A stretch of DNA of 64,000 nucleotides from Alnus glutinosa (lineage: Eukaryota > Streptophyta > Magnoliopsida > Fagales > Betulaceae). Made by a program: the position numbers and the translations under genes. Where the stretch lies: NCBI RefSeq assembly GCF_958979055.1, contig NC_084886.1, forward strand, positions 18,286,654-18,350,653, written 5' to 3'. The notes under the pieces are model-generated. The model saw only the letters and a list, made by a program, of their open reading frames with translations, was not told the origin of the DNA and did not search any database. Positions 37,501 through 47,826 of the stretch are shown here, in pieces. Position 1 is the stretch's first letter, and each line of letters starts with the position of its first letter.

Positions 37501-40500
37501 TCCACTGAATATCTATGTGGACAGTTTTACATTTTTCTTTTCCTCTTCTAGCAAGTAATTTAAGGTTTAGCTTTCTATAAAACTCTACTCACTTTTGGGA
37601 AATGTTCCAACTATAAGCAGAATCAAATGGTAGAATTCTGGAGAAGTCTAGAACTGCAATTCTGGTTCTTTGGCATTGGAATACCAAATATACGTCCCTA
37701 TTTAGGAGGGGACTTGCAAGCACGTGGATAGGTGTGATTGAATATACAATTTGCTAAGCGTGTAGCAAAACTCAAACTTACTAAACTGATTGCTTAATGC
37801 CACAATCTCAGCATTTCAGGGAATGGGGAGCTTTGTTTTCAAATGTAGAAAGCTCAGTGTAAAATTGATTAGATTGGGATTGGGGTTATTGCTCATTCCC
37901 AGAGGACATGGAAATAAGGATAGTAATGTTTGCTTGACTGTACTGATGCTCTAAATTCAGCCAACTACATGAACTTCTTCAATTTGAAAACTTAGCAAAG
38001 TCTTCATTTTTAACTCACATACATTTTGAGGAGTCCATGTCTCTTTTAGCCTTTAGTGATGACATAAATCAGCTAAACCTGCAAATTTGACACCTTGATT
38101 CTCATCAGTCATTACCAAAACTTCTTTCAACAACTAAACAGTTCAAAAACGATACACATACAGGGAGTTCTTGGACGTTTGGGTGACGTGAATTACTGAA
38201 GTTGGTGGGCCCATGTATATGTTGGATAGTGGAGCCTAGGCCGGACAAGTAGGACACCCTGTCTGGACAGGGCACTCCAGGGAGTAGTTTCTGCCAAGCC
38301 CGTCCGGACAGGCAGTAGGGCCCGTCCGGACAGGAGCTGCATGGAGCAGTTCTTTTTAGGCATGTTCGGACAAGGCGTTGGCATGTTCGGACACGCGGGG
38401 CTTTAAGCTATGGAACCCTCGGGGCGTCCGGACACGCCAAGAGGGCGTCCAGACACAGCCGCCTGAAAACTCCAGTTTTCTATTTAGAGACTTGTTATGA
38501 GACTCTATTGCTATGAAAAAATAATGGAAACATTGAGAAGTATTTTCTAGGTTTTCTATAGAGGGTTTGAGAGTTGAATAGTTTAATTAGCGTCTCTTGA
38601 TTGTAAAAGTCTCTTGTATTATTTTCTCTATCATAGTGAAATTTGCTGCAACTCTGTGGACATAGCCCTTAGTGGTGAACCATGTAAATCTTGTTGTTCT
38701 TGTGTGATTGCCTGAAAGTCTTTCATTCCGCTTTCTTCTCTTTCCTAACAGTATATTCCTTCTTCTATTTGGAGTTGGAGTGTTAACCGACCTCCTTTTG
38801 TTGAAGTCCCATACGGTTTTGGTTTCTCATGTGTCCTTATTGGACCTGTATTAGGAGAACCACTAACTGGCTATAAGACATCAATAAAAGGACATACAAT
38901 CAGTCCTTTGTTCAGTGAGCAGAAGAGAGGCGCCGCATGTTTGGAAAAACAAAGAAAAGCTTGAGTTTGTTTTGTTGCAAGCTTTGTCTTTGGGTTTTGT
39001 GGTGCCGCATCGCACAGCGCCGGATCTATGTTCTTCTTGGTTTTGGAGGAGCCAAAACAAAAGAGAAAAATAGAAGGGTGTTATAGTGAAAATAGAGAGA
39101 CTAGCCGCCATCTGTTTTCAGCAAAAGAAAAGTTTGTATTTCTATCTTTTGTTTTCTCTTTTGGGGAATAATCTCTATTGTGTGATAGTGAGATTTGAGT
39201 GTATTAGAACTTTGGGTTCTGAGTGATTTTCTCTTTACTATTTTTGTACTTCATCTTCATATTGAATTTTTTCATGATTGCCTCTGCCAGTGGACGTACC
39301 TTGAAGAAACCACTTAAATCTTTGTGTCTTTTGTGATTGCTTGTTTTTGCTTTCTTCTTATTTTTCGCATCTCACGGGTCTTGGGAAATAGGATATATTT
39401 CGTAACCGGAGTGTCTTTGTATCTTCTTCTTTTCTCCAGTTTGTCAATTGGATTGAATACCTCTCTTTGTAAGGGTTCACATCTTATATAGAAAATAGAA
39501 TGATAATTACAATGCTGAAAATCAGCAATTACATGATTCTAGGAAACCAAATAAGGCAAGAATAATTAACCTATAATTATAGAATATCTACAGCTGATAT
39601 AAGGCTAAATATATGCTGAATAATTAAATATATGCTAGCTAACATCTCCCCACAAATTGATGTTGGTCGATCAAAAAGCATCAATTTGCTCACAAGAAAT
39701 TGATGGCGCTATCAGGTCATGGCCTTTGTGAAGACATCAGCAATCTGAAGATTAGTATAAACATGAGGAAGAGATATAACTCGAGTGTCCACTGCTTCCC
39801 GAATAGAATGACAGTCTACTTCAATATGCTCGGTACGCTCATGATAAACAGGATTAACAGCGATTTGAATGGCACTAATATTATCAGCATGAAGAGGAGT
39901 AGAATCAGATTAAGGAAAACCAAGCTCAGCCAAAAGCCCACGGAGCCAGACAATCTCAGAACAAACAGCAGACATCGCCCGATATTCAGATTTAGTAGAG
40001 GATTTAGAAACGCGAGCTTGTTTCTTACTTTTCCAAGAGATCAAAGAATCACCAAGAAGCATGCACCAACCTGTGACGGACCGCGGAGTATCAGGACATC
40101 CGGCCCAATCCGCATCACTATAAGCAACAAGGTGAAGCAGAGAGCCAGCCGGAAAGAACAACCCACGACCAGGTGACCCCCGAAGATATCGGATAATACG
40201 GTGAACAGCAGCTAAATGAAGATGGCGTGGAGTTTGCATAAACTGGCTAACCTGCTGGAAAGTGAAGGAAATATCAGGCCGAGTAATAGTCAAATAGTTC
40301 AAGCTTCCTACCAACTGTTGGAATATAGTGGGATCAGCAAGAAGATCACTCTCCTCACTTCGATATTTCACATTGACCTCCATAGGTGTATCCACCGAAG
40401 GCGAATCCTGAAGACCCGCGAGCCCAATCAAATCATGGGTATATTTGCGCTGATTCAAGAATATACCTGAAGAATCCGTGTGCACCTCCAAACCCAAAAA

Positions 40501-42645
40501 ATACTTAAGAGGACCAAGATCTTTCATATGAAAAGGAGCCTGAAGATTCTGCTTGAGGTGGCCAATCATGGTGGAGTCAGTGCCAATAATGACAATATCA
40601 TCTACATATACAAGTAAGAGAACAAGACCAGTCGGAGTCTTGCACAAAAACAAAGAGGAGTCGTATTGGCTTTGAACAAAGGAGAAGCGAATCAAAGTAG
40701 ACCTGAATTTTTCAAACCATGCCCGAGGAGCCTGTTTTGATCCATAGAGAGACCGCTTTAACTTACACACAGCGGAAGATGAGGAAGAAAATAAACATGG
40801 AGGAGGACTCATGTAGATATCCTCTTTGAGATCACCGTGAAGAAAAGCATTTTTGACGCCCATTTGGTGAAGTGGCCAGCCTTGGGAAGCGGCAATAGAA
40901 AGAATCGTACGCACTGTAGTCAGCTTTGATACCATGTAAAAGTCTATGGGCCTTACTCACTCTCAAAAAACGCTTTGAGAGAGGAGGGGTGTCCATGGCT
41001 TATAAAGTGCTCAAGTTATGTACCTCTTAGAGATGTGAGATACTTTAACATGCCCCCTCACGTGTGACAACTTTTGGCCAAACACGTGTTCAACCGAGAG
41101 GAAAATGCCCATCATCGTTTAAAGAACCTGCTTTGATACCATGTCAATTGGATTGAATACCTCTTTTTGTGAGGGTTCACATCTTATATAGAAAATAGAA
41201 TGATAATTACAATGCTGAAAATCAGCAATTACATGATTCTAGGAAACCAAATAAGGCAAGAATAATTAACCTATAATTACAGAATATCTACAGCTGATAT
41301 TAAGGCTAAATATATGCTAGCTAACACAGTTATTATAAAAGGATGATTTAATCATTTACATCTGTTATTGTTTCAGGGTCTCAGATGATATCCCGACAGA
41401 AATAACATATAATCTGTTCTATACTTGTTCATTTCTCTCGTTTTAAGCGTGCATATGTAACTTATGTCTTGAAATATTGCATTTTCTTACGACGACAGAT
41501 GCTATACTGCTTATGTTACCAGTCTTTTTCTCTGCAATTATACAATCGGATCCCCCCCCCCCCCGCCGTGATTGAGGGAAGAATCTTGGTAGAATGATAT
41601 AGGATGAAACTACCTTGTGACTGGGATTTTAACCAAAGTGAAGCTATGTCTGACCAGATAATGAATTCTGTTTATAATAAGATAAAATGTTGAAATATCT
41701 TAACTTCTTCATTTTAGTTTTGTTTCTATTTTCTGTCTCTACTCGGTTTCTTACAGTCTGTTGAAAGTTGGCTTCATGTCATTGCAGAATGTACGTTGTC
41801 TGATATTAGTTGAGGGTATTAGCATCAATGCTATGAACAAGGATGGAGAGACCCCACTTGACATTGCAGAAAAATGTGGATCTCCAGAACTCGTCTCCAT
41901 TTTAAGGGAAGCAGGGGCCACCAAATCTAAAGATGGAAAACCTCCAAGTGCAGTGAAGCAACTTAAGCAGACTGTCAGTGACATAAAACACGATGTCGAA
42001 TCACAACTGAAACAGACCCGTCAAACTGGTTTCAGGGTCCAGAAAATTGCAAAGAAGCTAAAAAAGCTTCACATTAGTGGTCTCAACAATGCTATAAACT
42101 CTGCAACTGTTGTTGCAGTTCTCATTGCTACTGTTGCTTTTGCTGCCATCTTTACTGTACCTGGCCAGTATGTTGAGGAAAAAAGAAAGGGGACTTCGCT
42201 TGGACAGGCCAATATAGCAGACAATCCGGCTTTCATAATCTTCGTTGTGTTTGATAGCCTGGCATTATTCATTTCCTTGGCTGTGGTGGTAGTCCAAACA
42301 TCTGTGGTTGTCATAGAACAAAAGGCGAAGAGGCAGCTTGTGTTTGTGATTAACAAGCTTATGTGGCTGGCTTGTCTCTTCATTTCAGCTGCCTTCATTT
42401 CTCTGGCGTATGTGGTGGTGGGCTCACACGCCCAATGGCTTGCTGTGTGTGCTACAGTAATAGGTACTACAATCATGCTTACTACCATTGGCTCCATGTG
42501 CTATTGCGTCGTTTTACATAGAATGGAGGAGAAGAAAATGAGGAACATAAGGAAAGCTGAGAGCCGATCTCGTTCTTTCTCTGTTTCTATGGCATCAGAA
42601 CCTGAGATTTTGAACAGTGGATATAAGAGGATGTATGCACTCTGA
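34296..42645 (+). CDS. Ankyrin repeat/PGG-domain membrane protein (At5g02620/ITN1-like)
   Basis: Three exons (34296-34869, 36745-37154, 41788-42645) join in frame to 613 aa. Residues 1-93 are nine tandem decapeptides of the form MEKQKSFKGV. Ankyrin repeats follow from about residue 104 to 385 (for example GDLPLHLAARAG, GNTALHIAIKKG, GETPLDIAEKCG). A basic linker leads to the PGG domain at about 427-575 (NAINSATVVAVLIATVAFAA, FTVPGQY) with four predicted membrane spans and a basic Ser-rich tail. The family (ACD6, ITN1, At5g02620) acts at membranes in salt/ROS and salicylate-linked signalling; the role here is inferred. Intron 2 (4.6 kb) carries nested LTR elements and intron 1 a foldback element, yet the splice phases remain intact. 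Confidence 0.93.
35118..35790. mobile_element. Foldback/complex inverted repeat in ankyrin intron 1
   Basis: The phrase TCACGACTTAAGGAAGTACTAGCCACATCT at 35120 recurs in direct order near 35460 (TCACGACCTTGGGAAGCACTAGCTATATCT). It recurs inverted near 35640-35690 and 35700-35785, where the reverse complement ends in CACGACTCAGGAAAGCACTAG. Two direct and two inverted copies surround a centre with TTCCACATTGGTTTCTTAG. It is a non-coding foldback element, perhaps two nested copies. Confidence 0.6.
38220..38750 (+). mobile_element. Solo LTR with 5-bp target duplication (ankyrin intron 2)
   Basis: The 531-base block starts TGTTGG and ends CCTAACA. It is flanked by GTATA on both sides (38215-38219 and 38751-38755). 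It contains a run of GTCCGGACA-type short repeats (about eight between 38240 and 38455). Toward the end comes a Copia-LTR-like phrase with GTGGTGAACCATGTAAATCTTGT, the region that usually follows the transcription start in plant Copia LTRs. No internal region remains, which fits recombination between two LTRs. Confidence 0.82.
38781..39436 (+). mobile_element. Second LTR-like fragment
   Basis: Starting TGTTAACCGACC, this block carries the same type of Copia LTR phrase (CCACTTAAATCTTTGTGTC near 39325). It runs to the Copia insertion site at 39437. I could not find a matching CA end or target duplication, so its borders are uncertain; the Copia element may have landed in or beside it. Confidence 0.5.
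39712..40935 (-). pseudogene. Copia reverse transcriptase/RNase H remnant
   Basis: The minus strand is open from 40935 to an in-frame TAA at 39910-39912, then stays open to 39712. It shows the Copia palm pieces (GVKNAFLHGDL, LKRSLYGSKQAPRAWF, YVDDIVI) and the RNase H part (SDADWAGCPDTPRSVTGW, SSTKSEYRA). It begins in the middle of the reverse transcriptase domain. With no upstream gag-pol and an internal stop it cannot act by itself. Confidence 0.9.
40935..41050 (-). mobile_element. Foreign LTR piece inside the Copia element
   Basis: A 116-base segment reads on the minus strand TGTTAAAGTATCTCAC ... AGACTTTTACA and is followed at once by a second primer-binding site, TGGTATCAAAGC (40934-40923). 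It is unlike the outer LTRs. It therefore looks like the end of another LTR retroelement captured inside this one. Confidence 0.65.
41327..41787 (+). other. End of ankyrin intron 2
   Basis: Remaining intron sequence with a poly(C) run at about 41551-41564. It ends at the ATTGCAG acceptor of exon 3; an earlier TTACAG at 41752-41757 would shift the protein and is not used in the model. Confidence 0.6.
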
Positions 42646-43888
42646 TGTCATTGGAATAAGGCTTAGTTGGAAGGATTGGATAGCCTAATATACCTCAATA
42701 TAACTATCTGCCCTGCCTGCTCGAGTAATCAATATATGATTGTACGAGCTCAAGCTGAGGTTTCGGTGAGTACAAGAAGAAATGAAAAGAGTACTAGTCA
42801 TCAGCAATCAGGTGGAGATGGTATGAGGTTGTTCAGATTTTCATCTCGTGCTTGCTTTGCACCTACACACAAAAACTTCAATGAAAAGGGTACCACAATT
42901 TCCTTCTCCTGCTGGTCCTCTATGGTATTGACATTGCCATGATTTAGAAGTAATCAAATTGTAACCTAGATATCAGTATAGAATTTGTTAGATGCTCAAG
43001 AGCAGGCTGGGGGTGCCAACATTTAATGTCTATTCAACTACTAGCTTTGGAGTTCATAGGTACTCCTTTTATGTGCAAATGCTGTAGTGGCTTATGATAT
43101 CTATTCTATAATCAGCTTACAATTGTTTTTTTTCCATGGTATTGCTTTTCTCTTCCAAATTTGTGTTTAATTTGATTGGAACTCGTGTATCTCGAGGTTC
43201 AGTAAGTGTGCCATGTGACCATGGCATGGGGCATTAAAAATGAGTAATTTTGGGTGCGTATGAAAGCAACTTTGAGGAAGAACAGCATCCATGTGACCAT
43301 GGCAGTGAGACAGAGAATGGGTTTATGTTATAAAAGTTATTGTGTCATTTTTAGGGCTTTGGCTGTTATATATTGTTTGCTGCAATGGCCAGTTGAGATG
43401 CTTACAACTAATATACCTATAATAACATGAACAAATGTGATAGTCTTGAAGCTAGTTTAGAGTGTGCTGGCGCTTTTTTTTTTTTGGTTAGTAATGCTAC
43501 TTTTCGCATCAGTTTTTCACCGGTTGATGTGACGTGTTTTAAGTAATTTTTTATGTGAAGTTACTAAATTTGAAAGATTTACATTCTGAATTTTATTCAA
43601 CATATTAGTACTACTCAGAAGAAACTAGGCAGCTCAACTTCGCTGCTTCTTACAGTTTTGAAAGAATCATTTGTCCAAAATTACAATGCGCTTCGACTTA
43701 AAAGCATGAAGTTAAATAATTGGAAGTGTAAGAACTGATACACTGATAATATAACGTATTATTATAAACAAATTGAACCTGTCCTAAGATGATTGTACTG
43801 GGAACCAGGCTTCACAAAGTATTTACACCAACATTTCTAGTCAAAGCACTTCTCCCCCTGATAATGCATCTACATCTGCCACATACTG
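42646..43888. other. Convergent 3' flanks of ankyrin and 5-phosphatase genes
   Basis: 3' UTR and spacer between two convergent genes whose stop codons are 1.24 kb apart. No further gene is seen. Confidence 0.6.
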
Positions 43889-46408
43889 TTAGTCTTTGTT
43901 TCTAGCTTCATGGATTTTCAAATTTTGGAAGTCATCAACTGTGACATGGGAAGTGCTTTGTTGCCGGAATTCAGACCGTTGGACTGAACCTTCTTGATTC
44001 TTCCTAGAACTGTTGGTTTTTGAGTCAATGCGCATTGTCTTGCCGGAGTAGCAGTGATGGACACGGATTCGGTGACTATATGTTTGGATTGAGCAACTGC
44101 CACCCACAGTTACGGCCAATATCACCTCCTTGTCCCGGGTGTCTTCACTCCACCAGTTTTGTGGGATGCCATCAACAAACTCTTCTAGGTTATGAAAGTC
44201 TTTGTGACTCACTGAGACCTCCGCGCATTCTTCAGGATTAATTATGCCAGCTGCTGGCACAACCTAATTCAAACACAATACAAGAACAAACACTAATTCA
44301 GAGTGAAGGCAAAGGTACACCTTGTGACAATTATGAATGGAGTTAAAATCTCATACGCTATACTTCCTCGGAGATTGGGTATGCAAAAGGAAGTACAGGA
44401 CCTATGAGAATACATGTATCGAGTATGTGTGCCTTTAAGATACCACTAATGGGAAAGTGAAAGCAGGTAATTGCTGTCCTGAACATTCTTGTATGCATAT
44501 TGTACAAGTTCTATCCAATTATTGAGTGCAGACATGCATGTGAGGGAAGAAGATACAGATCAATTTTTTGGATGAAGTTGGTGTGGTCTCTTTAAGATTC
44601 TGTATCTCGAGTTCATTTTAACCATGATTCATGAAGCCCATGTTTCTGAAGCCAGTTGAGTCTCAATCCAATCTAAAGGCAGAACATGATACCTCAAGCC
44701 ATCGGGGAAAGCCAAAGCCACCTCTTGGGCGATGCTCCGGTGTTTGTCCATCCTCCTTGACAGTCAACTGGCCTTCACAAATGATTTTATATATAGCCGT
44801 GTCCTTCGCACATTTGTTGGTGATTCGCAGGATGGATGAGTCCTGGTGTTGAAGGACTATATTGTTGGTGCTCACAATGGTTTCTGGAACATAACTTAAT
44901 TTTTCAAGAATAGGCCTAATTTTTTCATTAGATCTGAAAATTTTCCCAAACTCCTGTCTTCTAACAGATTTATCCCCATGAGCAATTCTCACATTGAATT
45001 TACACCGGACAGGTTTGTGATCGCTATCAGTCACATCCATGCATGCCTCATACCTGTCAAAGAGGAAGACCAAATTTACAACAAACAAATCATGAAGATA
45101 ACAGCAAACAATCCTACCACAGAACATACTGTAAAATTGATGAGACCACAGGGCACTCTAAACTGCAGTCAGACACCGAAGCTGACCGATTGTCACGATA
45201 TATTATTCGGTCACACCAGGCAGGAATGCGCTTCTTCTCACCAGAATCATATCCTGGAAAAATACATAGTGACAGTTCCAAGATTAATGCTTCCATGAAA
45301 ACCCATGATGACAGGACAGTCTATCCAAAGACAATTTCAATTTATACAGAGTACCAATCTAATTCAAATGTTGTCTACTCTCTGAACAAGAAGCCCAAAC
45401 TCATATCTAATACCATGACACAGATAGTTCATATAGTTAATGCAGAAACTCATATGATTGTTTCTACTTTGTACCTGCTAAACCTGCTTGGTGCTTTTCA
45501 AACTTGTATGTTGGAGGGAATCTTATGATTGCCTCTCGCATTCCTTGGAAAACTTTTCCAGCTTTCATCTCTGCTCTGAGCTGATCCTTTTCTCTGAGCC
45601 AATCAAAGCATCTTTGCGAAACAAAGTCCCTTGCCTCATCATAAGATATACCAAAAAGCCGGTAATTAAAGTCACCAAGAAATACAACCATATCTGCTTG
45701 AGATAACTCAGGCCTTGGTTCTTCAGAGTTGCCACCCCCAGCCTATGAAAGCAGCAAGCCCTTGCAACTGTTAGCCAATGAAGGTGAATATAAAATTGAT
45801 AAGAAGGCAAGAAATCATGTCCATCATAAGAAGGGCATACATTTGCACCGCGAAGCATATGAGCAGAAGTTGAGACACCAGCTGCAACAGAGAGGACCAA
45901 TGGCAAGCCAGAAGAATAAAGCAGCCAAAATAAATATGTGGAGAAGACGAGAGCAATACAAAAACAAGTATGGCACCATACCAGCTGCATTGAGTAGACT
46001 AGATGACCGGCTGAAGACCATATTTCGATATATGTGATCAAAATCAGCATTGCGGCGATTGACAGCTTCCAGATGTGCAGCCAAGTGACAGTTTACAAAG
46101 CACATTATCCGATCATATACTCTGATTCTCAAACCTACACCTCCCTGTTTGGACAGTTGTAGCCATGCCAATGTTATAAATTGAAAAACAAATGCACACA
46201 GAAAATCGTGCTATTAAGTGAAAAAAAAAAAATTCGACATTTATGTCAAGTACTGCTAAGGCCGAACACACAGGTCACAACTATTAGGAAAAGATGATTG
46301 CATTCCTTTGGTTAGGGAAAATGAATCACATTTTACGGCTATGTCCTTGGCTTTGGGTGTCAGAGAAGGAAGATTCTGCAGAAATGATGTGGGAATATCA
46401 GTTATGGA

Positions 46409-46443
<35 letters not shown>

Positions 46444-47786
46444 CAAGTTGCTGCAGAATATTTCCCCCAGAGGGCAAATATTAGATGATATAAGAGCTTC
46501 CGCACCCTTGTGGGCTTGATGAAGAAGTGAAAGCTTCTCTCTGAGGGAGATCTGAAATTGAGCACCAGTAGGTGCTTCTTGGAGAAAAATTGGGAAAAAA
46601 AAAAAACAGTCAATAGGCAATGACAATGAAGTTGGGATCATAAGGGATCAGGTTGTTTTGTTTCTCACCAAGATTTCTTTCTTTTTTTAATTTTTAATTT
46701 TTTTTTTCTATTTGAGAAAGATTTTTGCTCCATGGAAAGGAATTAAGGACACAAAAGGATGGTTTATCACAAACTTTACTAATGATTGCAACTCTTGCAA
46801 ATCTACAAGTGCATCAAAACTGAGAACTTGCATGGCAAATTATACGCCTGCCAGAGGTCCCTCACTTTTCATGAGGATGCTTTTGCTGGTTTCTTCTTTC
46901 CATCCATGTGGCTTCTTTTGATTGGACATCTCATGTCTTTTTACTCTTTCTACTTATAATATTGCTTCTTTTTCACAGCTATATGCGTTTAGTTGTTTTT
47001 GAACTATAAAGAAAACGCCCCTTCCCAGATATTCCCCTCAATTGGAAAATAGATGTCCATTGTGCCCAACTCTTAGATTGTTTAAGAAAAAAAAAATGCA
47101 ATGACATACTTGGCATTTAATAGGAAAAAGAATGTATCAAATGAACTCAAAGCTATACTTGGCAGTTGGCATATACATTGGAAGTCAAAAAACTCTTAAA
47201 ATAGACAGAGTAATGCCTTTATAGCTCTTTATGAGAGAACAAAATGAACTAAAAATTCCATACTGACTAATTTCTTGTCTATTTTGCACACATTAAGTTA
47301 CTGATTGCTTACTTCATACATGGCAAATAAGCGCTACAAAGGAAGATATACAAACCTTATTACCAATTGCACGACCAAGGCCACATGGAACTGCTGCAAC
47401 GTCAATGTCCCCAAGATATGGTCTAAGATTCTTTTTCACCCTAATTGAAGAATATTAAATTACATAAGAAAGGAGCATTATAAGAGGATAGAAACCCTAA
47501 GGACACCCAGAGGGCCACATTCGGGTGCCTCATCGAAGAAAAGTGTAGTATAAATTCACGACTGTAATAACAGGCTAAATCTCCAATGCATATGAAATGT
47601 AGTTACTTACCAAAGAGATATAAGCAAGCCTGCGAGCTGCCTAGAACCCATACGCTCAAAAGTACTCCCTTCATCTAAGGCCTTTCCTATTGTGTCCAAC
47701 CACCAGTGCCCGACAGAACTCCCTTCAAGTCCTACCTACAATTGAAAGAGAAGTGGTAAATAGATAAATAAACAATCTGATATACA

Positions 47787-47826
<40 letters not shown>

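Larger units (their letters stand above)
39442..41326 (-). mobile_element. Internally deleted, chimeric Copia element
   Basis: Direct LTRs at 39442-39644 and 41142-41326 (TGTCAATTGG ... CTAGCTAACA on the plus strand; about 203 and 185 bases, nearly identical apart from an 18-20 base indel) are flanked by perfect CAGTT target duplications (39437-39441 and 41327-41331). The coding strand is minus. The primer-binding site (TGGTATCAAAGC, tRNA-Met type) abuts the right LTR and a purine-rich TTTGTGGGGAGA abuts the left. Gag, protease, integrase and the first part of reverse transcriptase are missing. The insertion lies antisense in ankyrin intron 2. High LTR identity points to a recent insertion. 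Confidence 0.93.

Noticed and set aside
39700..40176. 158-aa plus-strand open frame opposite the Copia element
   Set aside because: It is the antisense shadow of the Copia RNase H region.
45124..45130. Alternative end of 5-phosphatase exon 9 after CAG
   Set aside because: Only the split CA/G with donor GTATGT keeps the frame and gives the SSILQYEACMD junction expected for the family.
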